This document shows, piece by piece, positions 1 through 11,402 of a stretch of 64,000 nucleotides of DNA. The notes below the pieces were generated by a model. The model made no database searches. It saw only the letters and a list, made by a program, of their open reading frames with translations, and was not told the origin of the DNA. Source of the stretch: Aquanectria penicillioides (lineage: Eukaryota; Ascomycota; Sordariomycetes; Hypocreales; Nectriaceae). Position 1 is the stretch's first letter. Every line of letters begins with the position of its first letter. The DNA lies in contig PYIU01000005.1 in NCBI GenBank assembly GCA_003415625.1, forward strand, positions 3,291,001 through 3,355,000. The letters run 5' to 3'. The translations under genes were made by a program, and so were the position numbers.

Positions 1-100
1 GCTCGACTTTGTGCGCTTCCAAGGTGGCCCCGTTATTGCAACATCAGTCACATATCTCGGTTATGTCGGGGTATTGACAGGAGTGAGAAAGGGTTTGAGC

Positions 101-970
101 ATGAGTTTGAACTTTAGGCCCTACCACTCACGCAATTCATTGAAACAACGGGTTTCCTTTCGCTGGCATCAGATTATGGTCTTGCTGGGCCTAAGACAAT
201 CTGTGTCAAGTGTTCTTCGTGGAATCCTCCTACATCCCACAACGTCACAAGGATGTGGAGGAAAGAAACTAAAAGACGATACAAAAGGGATTCGGCATGA
301 TGCACAAGAGAATCTGAGTCTTAATATCCAGGAAATTTTAGCGAACCAGTGCAAATCAGCATCGACCGCCGCATATCTCATTTTATGTACCCCTGAGCGG
401 GTGTTCATCATTGAGAAAGACTATCGGAACGCGTCAATACGCGAGTCAGATACCTTCCTGACGGCTTATAATCATGATGCAAGCGATGAAGTCAACCCCC
501 GACCACTACAGAATGAGGCAAACGATGAAACTGAGGCTTCCGAACTGACGGCTAATAGCCACAATGCAAGCAATGAAGTTAACCCTCAGTCATTACAAGA
601 TGATGGAACCGACGCAACTGAGTCTTCCGACACTGATCATACGATTGGCATGGCTGAAATCATTGGATACTCGCTGGATAGAAAGGCAAGACTGGACGGC
701 ATGTGGAAACAGCGAGTGCAGTCTGGCCAGGGAGGATCTAAGGACCAGGGCGATTACATCACTGTCAAGGATGTGATGGAATTCGTGCAGGACGAAGAAA
801 TTCGTAATGACGAGACTCACTACGCGGTAATAATGGACCCGACAGATGGCAAAATTGTTTGGCGAAAGGCATATGAGATCGATTACAACGACTCTGGAAC
901 GGAAACAGAAACGGAAACGGAAGCGGAAACAGAAGCGGAAACAGAAGTGGAGGCAGGGGGAAGCCCGTAG
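101..970 (+). CDS. Uncharacterised acidic protein, 5' end uncertain
   Basis: The reading frame is open from the left edge of the window to a TAG at 968-970. The first in-frame ATG is at 101, so the gene may be complete (289 residues) or continue to the left. I recognise no family. The middle of the protein holds two imperfect copies of a unit of about 35 residues, each with a core like NHDASDEVNPRPLQNE and ending in an acidic Asp/Glu-Thr stretch. The C-terminus is a run of Thr-Glu and Ala-Glu pairs encoded by a GGAAAC/GGAAGC hexamer repeat at about 897-950. The section before the tail, with VKDVMEFVQDEEI, looks like ordinary folded protein. No signal peptide or membrane segment is evident. 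It may be a gene fragment. Confidence 0.4.
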   Translation: MSLNFRPYHSRNSLKQRVSFRWHQIMVLLGLRQSVSSVLRGILLHPTTSQGCGGKKLKDDTKGIRHDAQENLSLNIQEILANQCKSASTAAYLILCTPERVFIIEKDYRNASIRESDTFLTAYNHDASDEVNPRPLQNEANDETEASELTANSHNASNEVNPQSLQDDGTDATESSDTDHTIGMAEIIGYSLDRKARLDGMWKQRVQSGQGGSKDQGDYITVKDVMEFVQDEEIRNDETHYAVIMDPTDGKIVWRKAYEIDYNDSGTETETETEAETEAETEVEAGGSP

Positions 971-2160
971 CGAATAACGCTGACTCTAATCTTGCCCGGG
1001 GAAAATGTTCAGAACTCTCATCACTCATAGGATGTACTTTTACGCTGTAATAGACTTGGATCACCCATTAGCTCGTTAAGGTTAGATATTATACCTAGTA
1101 TCTGATGATAGGTGCGATAGAATTAGGTGTCTGTTTTTGTGACCTAGTGATCGAATTTGTAGGAGGGGTAATGGGTAATTCAATAAGTAATAGGAGCTGG
1201 AATAGTGGACTCGTTTTCTGCGTACTGGTTGGGTGGGTTCAAGACCTAGTGTATATAGAAACTTCATTCCCCTTGGACGTTTTTTTAAAGTCCAATGGGC
1301 GGGCTAGTCGTATTCCTCACTAAGGAATACGATTAAATTTGGAGTGGATAGAGTATGATATGAGCCAACGACGGCAATATTTCTTTTTGAGGGGAGCTCA
1401 GTAATTGGCATTGCCACAGTCCACAGTCACCGTAAATGCCCTTCACTAGAATTTGCCGCGTTTGTGGCCGTGACATCATTGAACTGATCGACTGCTCCTA
1501 AACTTTCTTCTGGGCTTTGAAGGAGATATTAAAATCTATCCTGCCTAATTTTATTGGTGGATAATCACTTTCATTGTAATCTGATGACCTATTTCTAGAC
1601 TAGTGTGTGGAATGATGCCTCTATGTCCCACATTCTAGCCAGAGGCGTCGGGCTTCCTAGACAACAATCTCACTTGAAGACTGCACGCTGCACTATTTTA
1701 TGACTGGCCGAGTCTCGTACATAAAACTATTGGCCTCGGAATGGTATATGTAAGCCCTTTTGGTGGGGCTGACTTTAGCTCACAGCGAGGTATCTCGGCA
1801 GCTGGGAACTTGATCTTCGCACTACGTTCTGGGTGGGTTCCCTGACTTCCGTAAAAGATTTACGGTACTTCTTTATTTAATTGCTCATAAATCTATAGTA
1901 AAGAGAGCTTTCATTTTTATTTCATAAAAAGACCTAAATCACCGAAAAATAACGATATCCCAGAGGATCAATATATCTACTTTCTATAGCTCCATATCTC
2001 GATACAGGTCATAGCTTACCAAAGGTAAGATTGAAATTAATGGAAAGTAACAAAAATTAGGACTAGCATGACTGTATAGACCATTAACGACCTTCTTAGA
2101 AAGGAGAACTCTACTAAATTTTACTTAACTTGGAGGAATATTAGAAGCAAGTACGGCCCT
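971..2160. other. Intergenic, no gene recognised
   Basis: No coding stretch with a recognisable protein was found. Two small inverted repeats lie at 1273-1295 (6-base arms TTGGAC/GTCCAA) and 1308-1332 (9-base arms TCGTATTCC/GGAATACGA, 7-base loop). The right part may contain further decayed sequence of the polyketide synthase relic that begins at about 2170, but I cannot align it by eye. Confidence 0.5.
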
Positions 2161-2172
2161 TCATTCCAAGGA

Positions 2173-5100
2173 TTGAAGAATGTCGCCTGTGCTACAACAG
2201 ACCAACTTGCTTCTGCCACTGCAGTGCTCACCATAGAGGACGGCGAAACTGAGCACGCCATGCACCCTACTCAGATTGATTTCGTTCTCCAGTTGCCCTG
2301 TATAGCCAAGTTCAAGGGCGTCGGACACAATAGAAATAGGATGCTGATTCCGATATCTATCAAGAGTTTGGAGGCACGAAATACAACTGACGACAGCTGA
2401 TCAAAGGAACTTGCAGATAGGTTGTCATCCTGTATCAAGGAGGATGGCATTGCGACGCCGCACCCTAATATCGCCGACCCATTGATGGCATCGAAGGATG
2501 AAGTGGTCTTGGTCGTTGATCTACAATCATCATTCCTCGATGGCATCACTTCTGAGAAATATATTCTCTTTCAAGATCTAACGAACATTTTTTCAGAATC
2601 AGGCAAAGATATGTTATGGTTGACGCCAGCCTGTCAAATGAACAACACGGACCCTCGTTGGGCTCAGGTTATTGGTGTTTCTTGCACTATTCGCAACGAG
2701 CTTGGGATCCATTTCGCGACCTGCGAGCTCCAAGATATCAAGGATGATTCGATTTCACTTGCTGCGAAGGTTTTTCAAAAAATTTCAGAAATGGGAGTCT
2801 TCTGGGATCTTGAGGCCCGAACACGAATTTGCCATTGCTTGTGGGGAGGTTCATCTTCCAAGGCTGTACCCGCTCAATATCAACGAGAAGTGAAAACTAG
2901 TACAGAATGACCTTACCAATCCTATGTTTGATTTGGCAGTTGGGAACTATAGAAACCTCAATAGTCTTCACTGGGTCGCAAGGGTGGAAAATGCCCTCGT
3001 AGAGGATGAAGTCGAAGTTGACACCAGGGCAATGGGTATGAACTTCAGAGGTGTCTTATCCGCCTTGGTCTTTGTGGAATTACCTTCTTCCGGACTTGGA
3101 ATTGAAGCAGCAGGAGTAGTGAAGAAACTAGAAGTCGGGGTCAAGGAGTTGAAAGTTGGTGATCACGTGCTGGTGCTGGAATCAGGATGCTTCTCAAACC
3201 GTTTGGTCATCTCCTCTCAATTGTGTGCAAAGTTTCCGGACAAACTCACCTTCGAAGCTGCAGCAACTACGCCTTGTGTCTTTTTAACAGTCATTTACGG
3301 CATTTTAGATGTAGGAAGATTGGAGAAAGGGGAATCTGTCCTCATTCATTTTGCTTGTGGTGGTGTTGGCCTCAGTGCCATTCAAATCTGCAAGATGATA
3401 GGCGCAGAGATCTATTGTACGGTTGGAAACGAGCAAAAGGCCCAGTATCTCCAAAGATTACTGTAAAATTCCACGTGAGCGGATCTTCAACTCTCGCGAT
3501 GCCTCGTTTTTGCCGAATGTACTCAGAGCAACCGGTGATCAAGGTGTGGACGTTGGACTAAACTCACTCTCAGGAGAACTACTCCACGCATCTTGGGATT
3601 GTGTTGCGCCGTTTGGAAGAATGGTTGAAATAGGAAAAAGAGATCTTATTGGACATGGAATACTGGATCTTAATCCTTTCTTGCTGAAGAGGAGGTACCA
3701 CGGTGTGGACCTGGGGCAGCTCGTGGATGAAGAACCGGCAAAGATCCGCAGGTAAGCAATGGAACAATACAAGATGAGCCGTATTGCTAACGCTGACGAA
3801 TGCATTGGACTTCTTGAGAGGATAATACAGTATTACGAAGACGGCCTAATCGAACCTCGGAGCGAGCGACGACTGTTTACGACCGATAAAATTCGCGATT
3901 GTTTTCGATATATGCAGGAGGGCCAGCATATTGGTAAAATCGTCGTCATAATGGACTAAGCTGAAACCTTTCACGTTTAATCACCAAAGATTAAACCAGA
4001 TTTTAAGAGCGACGCATCTTACCTCTTAGTTGGTGGTTTGGGAGGATTAGGCCGCGCTGTTTCGAGTTGGATGATTGAACACGCGGCGCGAAGTCCCGTG
4101 TTCCTCCTCTCGAGGAGTGCCAGAACAAACCCTGAGCACAAATTTTTTTTTTTTTACAAGAGCTTCAAAGCTAAGATTGCCTTGTTAAGACAGTGAAAGG
4201 AAACGTGGGGGTGGTTTCAGATGTTGAACAGGCAATCAATACCGCGCCATGGCCTATTAAAGATGTCTTCAACATATCGATGGTGCTTCAGGACTAGGGA
4301 TTCTCGATAATGCCACTTGAGGACCGGAACGTGGTGGAAACCGAAGATTAAAGGAACATGGAATCTCCACAACACCTGCCAAGCATTAGGAATTGATCTT
4401 GACTTCTTTTTTTCTCTTCAGTTCCTCAGGGCTGTTGGGACAAAAAGGCTAGGCTAGCTATGCGGGAGCGAACGCCTTTCTGGGTGCGTTCGTTCCGCAT
4501 CGCCACAGCCTAGGACTTGAAGCTGCCACAGTCAATGTCGGTGTTATGATTGACAATGGCTATGTCGCAGAGAGCGAGATGGATAGAGAGCGCTTGAAAA
4601 TAAAAAAGTTTACGAGATTCGGACCAAATAGCTCCTTCATGCCATCACGATTGCTATTTGACCTCTTGTCAAGAACGACTATGTAGTAGCCCTTTACGAG
4701 CTATCGTAGATTGTAATTAGCGTTCGAAGCCGAATGTCACTTTCGGATCCTTCAAATTATATCTTCTGGAAAGGCGACTGACGAATTGCTGCATATCACA
4801 ATGCCGATATCGATACGGCGAGTTCTGCAAATCAGCAAGCAGGATCTAACGCTCTGGCCGCATTTATTTTTAGTGACATGATAGATCGATCTATCCTCAA
4901 CATATTAGACGCAAAGGTTACTATCCCAAGGCAAACAGGCATCAAGATCTGGAATCTGCCGCCCCGAACCGTCGAGGATGAATCTTAGATTGAGGTGTCG
5001 TGTTCGGTACAGGACAGCGGATTGGATAGACTTCTTACCATAGAAATAAGAACGTGGTGGAAAGAGATGTTCAAGTTTGACATTAGTATCCTGGAGATGC

Positions 5101-5198
5101 TAGGAATGGGTAGCGTATTATCGCTTGGCGAGCGAGTCGTTGAGGCATTGAAGGAGAGATTTGGTGAGGGCGAGGATTCGAATGGTGCGTCACGTTGA
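2173..5198 (+). pseudogene. Relic of a highly reducing polyketide synthase (C-terminal half)
   Basis: Consecutive fragments in shifting frames follow the domain order of a fungal highly reducing PKS. At 2173-2400 is the end of a dehydratase-like region (MHPTQIDFVLQL, cf. the family's HPAQID). At 2422-2893 is the linker/pseudo-KR region, with a frame change near 2800. At 2924-3755 is the enoyl reductase with the NADPH loop HFACGGVGLSAIQIC and, after a frameshift at about 3460, FNSRDASFLPNVLRATG and VGLNSLSGELLHASW. At 3759-3959 is the enoyl reductase end. From 4009 is the ketoreductase with [13 protein letters not shown], later in pieces with stops. At 4995-5198 is an acyl-carrier-protein end (SGLDRLLTIEIRTWW); the usual DSL serine site reads SGLDRL, so the phosphopantetheine serine is not in its normal place. 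KS and AT domains are absent. Stops and frameshifts are too many for introns. It cannot make a functional synthase. Confidence 0.85.
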
Positions 5199-5823
5199 TG
5201 GTGGGATGGTGACGGTGTTGAACTGCTTGGTGAGATACTTTTTTATACACAAGTAATAAAAATGATACAAGCATGATTAGATATGGCTTGAAAGCACTGT
5301 TTTTTACCTGTGCAAAGGGCACTTGGTTGAGCAGGATTTTGTGCGAGCCAGTCTTGACAGCAGCTAGACCTCGCATCCCTGCTGATTTCTTCTCTCTCCA
5401 ATAAAAAAAAAAGGTGCACCGTACCTCAGATATCCAAAGATGTTCAAGTACCTCGGTCAAGCAAACCTTCAACATTGGCAAATACATGATACATTCCGAC
5501 ATATTTTTACACGGCTTCGGGATCCACCGAGACCGTCACAGGGGGAGAAACGCGGATAGATGGAAAAGCATAGTGGAGAAAATCACGTAAACGAAGGGTG
5601 TCACAATCAATGAGGGGGTGCGACTAAACAAAACTTACTTGCGTGATAAGAACAACCAGGATCGCTCCAATGACGAAAAGATAAAAAAGGTGGATGGTGT
5701 CCCCACTGCTGATTGTCAATCACGATCTCCCCCATCTCCATGATGTTTATCGACTTGGAACACGAGATCTATAGAGACTTCTGGGAAACAAATAGTGCCA
5801 TCGCCTTATATTCATCGCTCAAC
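5199..5823. promoter_or_regulatory. Intergenic / probable promoter of the Zn2Cys6 regulator
   Basis: No coding sequence was recognised. One CCCCACT heptamer lies at 5701-5707. In-frame ATGs at 5713 and 5740 could extend the regulator's N-terminus, so the promoter boundary is uncertain. Confidence 0.35.
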
Positions 5824-8225
5824 ATGCTTCCCCGCCGTCGGAATAGCGCCCATTCGGTGAAACGGCCGCGATTGGGAGAACGGACAATGCTTGCTTGCAT
5901 TGGATGCAAACAGAAGAAATTGAAGGTACTATGGGAGTTATTGGCCTTGAGTGAGCCGCAATCGCCCTGCTAATACACCAATAGTGTGATGGTCAAACTC
6001 CTAAATGCCAGAATTGTGTTAGAAATGGTCGCGGTACGTGGTCTCTCCCTGAAGATTCGAGTATCTGGGCTCATTACCATCAAGGAGAATGTCTTGTGGA
6101 AGACCCAGCAACTGGGCTGTACCGACCTCGCGATTATATGCAATCCTTAGAGGCAAGAGTCGCGTATTTGGAGGGATTACTACAGCAAACAAGGCCAGAT
6201 GTTGCCTCGGATCATCTCATGGACCCCGAAAAAAACATAGCAGCAGAGGCGAAAAAGGCTCAAGCAGAGTTGCACCTAGCATCTGGATCTGGTCCGAGGA
6301 ACACGAACCAAGGCCCTTCAGGTGCTAACACGCAAGAAGAAAACCAAGCCACTCTATCCGTCGATGTCGAAGACCCCGCAGATCAGCTCTCGGCTGACGT
6401 CGCCCTGCTTTGTCTAAGTGCTGCAGGCAAGGAACCTCATTACTTCGGACCTTCATCAGCTGTCTCCTTCTCTCGTATCGTTGGTGCTGCTATGAAACTG
6501 CCGAGAAATGTGGGAGGCTCACAGAGTAGCGCTCTTATTGCAGAGAACGCTGCGCTCTACTCTGCTCGACTCTTCCCGATTAGCTTCCCTTGTCCTGCGC
6601 TAGGGTCGACTCTCTCCCAAGCTTACTTCAACAATATCCATCCTCAATACCCCTTCCTACATCGTCCGACATTTCAGTTCTGGGAAGATTCTTGCATGAA
6701 AGCGGATGCTGCGGGGAACCTGTACGCTGCTGGTGATGCGGCGTTATTTTTTGTCTGGATGGTAAGCAACTTCCATGGCCTGTAGATGGACACATGTGTA
6801 ACAAGGCTTTAGGTGTATGCTATCGCCTCTCTTGCACTTGGACCTGCTCATTATGACACCGCAGAGTCATATTACTATATGGCGTTGGAACATCAGTCAG
6901 TCGTGCTGGAACTTGATAGTCTGGAGTCCATCCAAAGCCTCTTGTGCTGCGCTGTGTACTCCATTAGGTCTCCCACTGGAGGCAGCCTTTGGTGCGTCTC
7001 TTGAATCAACAACTTGATGTTGGTATTAATTTCTTGATAGGAGAATATCTGGTGTCGCAATTAGGTCCTGCGTTGAACTGGGATATCATAGAAGTGTGAA
7101 TAGATACCGCAAACAGTCAAATCCTTTGGTGGCGGAGATGTCAAAGAGGTGCTTTTGGGTCGCCTACGACATTGACCGTGTGGCGTCATTCATTTTGGGT
7201 CGCCCTGTAGGCATCCCGGACGACTGCATTGACGCTGAGGTATGTGATTCAAGCCATCTTGCAAAGCACAACTAATTATGGACTAGATGCCGCTGGACAT
7301 TGACGATGAGAACATCAATACGCTAGGGTTATTACAAGAACCACGAACATGCAACAGCGACCCACCAACAAATATGACAGGCGCGATTCACGTTATCAAA
7401 CTGCGACAGCTATGGTCAAAAATAGGAAACCATATATACCCAACAATCGCGAAATGCTCCATGTATCAAGATGTCGCTCAGAAGCCTCTCCTCGACCAAC
7501 TTGCGCAGGAGCTCGAAGAATGGCACGCCACCATCCCTCAGCCTCCAGATACAACTGACTTGGATCCTCTCTCTGTATTTGCATCACGAGAGTGGTTCAG
7601 GTTGGCCTACGATCATTCTGTGCTACTTTTGTATCGGTATTGGATTACGCACGCGCCACCACCTGGTGAGGAACAGTTGGTTGAGGAAGCCCTGGAGAGT
7701 TGTTTTCATAGAGCACGAGATTTGTGTCTTCTTTATAGAAGACTGTTCCAGAGCCAATCAATCCAATTCACTTGGGGCTCATTACATATTCTCTTTCTTG
7801 GAGGTCTGACCTACCTATACTGTATTTGGAAGTCTCGCACAGTGCGCCAATCTGCAAGAAAGATGGACGTGATCAGCACCTGCATGGCTTGCAATACGGC
7901 ACTAGTGATCATCGCTGAAAGATGGAGCAATGCGACGCCATATCGGGATATATTCGAGCTACTTTCGGAACGGACAATCAGTTTGATCTGTGGAGACGAA
8001 GTCAAGCCCTTGGAAGCTGGATATGCGGCTATTCCGGCCTTGAATCAAGAGATGGCAAATCCTGAGCCTCAGCCTTTGGAAGACTGGATTGTGGAGCTGG
8101 GAAACAGCGGGATAGCCACAGAATCTGAGTGGATAGTTCAAGAACTCTTGCAAGGGATGCGAAGTGTCCAACCTCTTGAGCAAGTCTTTGACGTTGAACA
8201 TCCGCCACCTTTGAATCTGCAATGA
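5824..8225 (+). CDS. Zn2Cys6 binuclear cluster transcription factor
   Basis: Six exons: 5824-5925, 5985-6033, 6085-6761, 6813-6991, 7041-7239 and 7287-8225, giving 714 residues. All five introns are GT-AG and 49-59 bases long. The first two introns interrupt the DNA-binding domain: ACIGCKQKKLK / CDGQTPKCQNCVRNGRG / GECLVED gives six cysteines spaced C-x2-C-x6-C-x6-C-x2-C-x7-C. A short coiled-coil-like linker follows (YMQSLEARVAYLEGLLQQ). The middle region is typical of the fungal_trans domain (YPFLHRPTF, SPTGGSLWRISGVAIRSCVELGYHR, RCFWVAYDIDR). The start at 5824 is the ATG closest to the cluster; ATGs at 5713 and 5740 are possible. Its position before a run of catabolic genes suggests it may control them, which is inference. 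The target and inducer cannot be told from the sequence. Confidence 0.88.
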
Positions 8226-8336
8226 TACAGGGACATCACTTGCCTAACCAAAAGGGATTTGAATGAGAGATCAAAAAAAGAAATTATCTGTAAATAAGTC
8301 AACACTCGATACTAATCAATCATCAGCCATAAAACT

Positions 8337-9788
8337 TCACGACCGTATTTCCCAACCAGAGCCAATTGCACACTGCTCAAGGCTTTGTCTCTCTGCCTTC
8401 AAATACAATTCATCAGAGCTCAGGAGCCCACAGCCAAGAGCCTGCTCGAAACCCCTCTGATCTGGCATACTTCTGTTACTCTGAACTCCTTGCGATTGTG
8501 ACCCAGGCTCTAGGTTGGACTGGAAGATCCCGGCCGCGGAAAATGGAAGGAAGTCTTGGTATGTGATGGGTTCGGCCTTTAGATAACCACCAACTACTAA
8601 GTCATCCAGTGACGCATCTTGAGGCAATGATTGAGGCTTGGGTTTAGATGTGCGCTGATATTTGCAATAGATCAAACCCTGTTTTCGGAGCTCATCCCAA
8701 TTATCCGGGTACGCGTTGAAGACATCGGCTAAGACGTCGTCCATGGTGACCGAGCTGTTGGCGCTATCGAGCGAGCCGAACCTTTCCATGGAGGTGTTTA
8801 GCAGTGCGTCGTACAGTTTTCGACCTTCTGCCGTCACAGCAGCACCACGTTCCTCAATTTCACCGAATCGTGCTCGGTGGGTACCCTTAACGAGGATGCC
8901 GTCGGAGTTGAGGAACTTGATTCTCTCCTCAAGAGCTAGGAAGCTAGTTTGGCGCAACAGAATCGGACACTTCCTTAGGGGGGGACCTTCAATGCGGTCC
9001 TTGACCCTCAGCCCTTCTAGTTTCATTTGTTTTTGACCCGCCGTGATATCCAGTGTTCTTGGCGTAAGGTGATTGATATGTGAGCTCTTGAATGACGCAA
9101 TATCGGCTAAAATAGGGTGCTCAGAGACCAGCTTTTGGTATTCTGATTCGGATGCCGATGCGACTGGTTTCCAGCTGAAGGTCTTCATGGCCTCGACAAT
9201 GAATGACTCAGCTTGTGCATGGTTCAGATTATTAGTTTGACTTTCGGCAATGTCTAGTAGCTCCAAGAGCTCGGGGGTAAAAATATTTCGACGGCTGAGA
9301 AGCATTGTGGCTAGTGTTCGGGCTTCTTCATCTCGTAACAACTCTGGCCTCAAAAGAGTGGTGAAAACTCGGAACGGGTTCTTTCCAAGCGATTTGTCGT
9401 CGGTAGGACGGAAGCAGGTAGACTGCATGGGCAATCCCGCAACAGAAAGGTCATAGTATCCCACAGGTTGGAGTCCAATAACGGAGAAAATTCGACAAAC
9501 TGTCCTGAGCTCGTATGGAGTTCCAAGCCGGATGGCACCATGTCGCTCAAGGTCAAGGCGTTCAGACCGGGCAAAAGACACACCACCATCTGGTCGCTCT
9601 TTCAAGACTTTCTCGTTGACATTTCGAACTATTCGAATCAGGTCTCCATATACCGGAACTTCATCTCGGTACATGGCGGATATGGCTACCGTAAAGGCAG
9701 TTCGAATGTCGCTGCATTCCACATATGGTCCGTCCGTGGATTGTTGGACTACCGAAGCGGATCCAGATGTAAGGCTTGTGAAAGACAT
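8337..9788 (-). CDS. 2-oxoadipate dioxygenase/decarboxylase-like (HglS/YdcJ, DUF1338)
   Basis: Single exon, 483 residues from the ATG at 9788 (MSFTSLTSGSAS); the upstream in-frame ATG at 9836 would add 16 residues. Motifs of the DUF1338 family are present in order: GLQPVGYYDL, HINHLTPRTLDI (histidine-containing metal-site region), GPPLRKCPILLRQTSF, and THRARFGEIEERGAAVT near the C-terminal third. In the vicinal-oxygen-chelate enzyme HglS this family converts 2-oxoadipate to D-2-hydroxyglutarate with loss of CO2, a late step of lysine/pipecolate catabolism in bacteria and plants. The substrate here is inferred from the family only. The gene converges with the upstream Zn2Cys6 regulator (111 bases between stops). 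A pipecolate-oxidase-like gene lies 7 kb to the right, which would fit the same pathway. Confidence 0.85.
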   Translation of the reverse strand: MSFTSLTSGSASVVQQSTDGPYVECSDIRTAFTVAISAMYRDEVPVYGDLIRIVRNVNEKVLKERPDGGVSFARSERLDLERHGAIRLGTPYELRTVCRIFSVIGLQPVGYYDLSVAGLPMQSTCFRPTDDKSLGKNPFRVFTTLLRPELLRDEEARTLATMLLSRRNIFTPELLELLDIAESQTNNLNHAQAESFIVEAMKTFSWKPVASASESEYQKLVSEHPILADIASFKSSHINHLTPRTLDITAGQKQMKLEGLRVKDRIEGPPLRKCPILLRQTSFLALEERIKFLNSDGILVKGTHRARFGEIEERGAAVTAEGRKLYDALLNTSMERFGSLDSANSSVTMDDVLADVFNAYPDNWDELRKQGLIYCKYQRTSKPKPQSLPQDASLDDLVVGGYLKAEPITYQDFLPFSAAGIFQSNLEPGSQSQGVQSNRSMPDQRGFEQALGCGLLSSDELYLKAERQSLEQCAIGSGWEIRS

Positions 9789-10227
9789 GTCAATTCTTTT
9801 GATAATGAACAACCCCAAATAAAGACAAAGAGGCAAGAATTGATGGTAGTGGAATTATCAGTGTCTCGGTCCCGACTTGCTCAAGACAATGCTGACTAGT
9901 CCCGTAGGGAGAATCCCTTTATAAATTTAGCTTTCTATTCTTTCGAAAAAGAAATTGCTCTACTATGGAAATGTCCTGTATGCATCACGAGAATCACGGA
10001 GGCTCCCGGGCGTATTGAAGAATAAATCTACGGTCGGGGTGTGAGACTAGCTCGGATGGAGTCAGCCAATACCGGGGGTTGCCGAGTGGGCACAAGCACT
10101 CTTCTATTTGCGCTGTTAGCCTCGTTTTGAACTGAAGAAAACCCAAAGATGCACGAATTTAATACTAAATTGATCGATTCTAATATTCATATCTAATCAA
10201 ACAAAGCTACCATCATATCCACACACA
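9789..10227. promoter_or_regulatory. Divergent promoter region
   Basis: This spacer lies between the oppositely oriented DUF1338 gene and the class II aldolase-family gene, so it should hold both promoters. No specific site was recognised. Confidence 0.45.
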
Positions 10228-11181
10228 ATGCCCTCCACCGTCACAGTAACAGGGAGATCCTCGACCGGCACGTCCAGCTTGAACACTGCAAGTGACAAGA
10301 ATGGAAAAGTTGTTAGGCTACACAAAATCCCCCAGTTTTCTACAAAAGAGGAGACGAAAAGATGGGAGTTGGGACATATGGCCGGTGCATTCCGCATCTT
10401 TGCAAAGCTTGGCTTCGCTGACGGCGGCAGTGGTCACATTAGCTTGCGTGGTAAGTTCAGGTTCATTGATTAGACAAGGAACCACCGTGCCAGGGGCCTC
10501 TAGTATTCGATGCATGGAATTCTGACTACATTTCTAGACCCAGTTCAGCCAAATACATTCTGGATCAACCCTTACGGGGTTCATTTTGGTCTCCTGACGG
10601 TATCGGATATGGTGCACATTGATGAGGATGGCAACCGCATCGGGGGCGCTGACAAGCCAGTAAACACAGCCGGCTTCATTATCCACGCCGCTCTTCACAA
10701 GAGAAGGCCCGATATCAATGCTGCTTGCCATCTCCACAGTCCTTACGGACGCGCATGGTCAACCTTCGGCAAGGAGATCGACATGCTTAACCAAGACAGT
10801 TGCATGTTCTACAATGATCTCGCGGTTTATCCGAGTTTCGGGGGCGTTGTATTCGCAAAGGAAGAAGGAGAGCATATTGCCGATGCCCTTGGCCCATCAA
10901 AGAAGAACATGATCTTACAGAACCATGGCTTGCTGACCGCGGGAAGCACTATTGGCGAGGCCGCTGCTTTTTTTATCGCTCTGGAGCGTGCTTGCCACAC
11001 GCAGCTATTAGTTGAAGCCGCTATCGCTCCAAATGGCACGAGTCTTAAGAAGTCATTAGTTAGCGACCAAGAGGCGGCGTACACGAAGAAGGGAACAGGG
11101 TCTCCGGAGGTAATGTACATGCAGTTTGATCCTGAGTACAAGCTCATTCTGAAAGCTACTGGTGGTGATTTTTTGGAGTAG
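10228..11181 (+). CDS. Class II aldolase/adducin-family protein
   Basis: Two exons, 10228-10450 and 10538-11181, 288 residues; the intron is GT-AG (GTAAGT...CTAG) and restores the frame exactly at HISLR / DPVQPNTF. The protein carries the class II aldolase fold signatures: an N-terminal GGSGHISLR loop, the zinc-binding HLHSPYGRAW (H-x-H) and a third histidine region LQNHGLL. These enzymes use a divalent metal to cleave or form C-C bonds next to a hydroxy acid or sugar phosphate, but fungal members of this length are mostly uncharacterised, so no substrate is assigned. No targeting signal is visible, so it is probably cytosolic. It shares a divergent promoter with the DUF1338 gene. Confidence 0.85.
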
Positions 11182-11402
11182 ATAGATAAACGAATTAGGA
11201 AGAAATTGACGTAATAGTCAGTCTTGTATGGAATAAGTGTGGTTTTCTGTTTAATTAGTGACTGTCAATATGAAGATGAAAGCACTGGTCCAATGGTTTG
11301 ACACAATCCTGTAACTACTGCAAAATTAAGCAGGAAAGAAGCCCATGAATATAAACTGCATCTCTTCCTCATCAAAGGAATTCAGAGAAAATAAGAACTG
11401 CT

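Noticed and set aside
2173..5198. Functional polyketide synthase with many introns
   Set aside because: Several breaks have no usable GT-AG pair, stops interrupt the KR, and KS/AT are missing.
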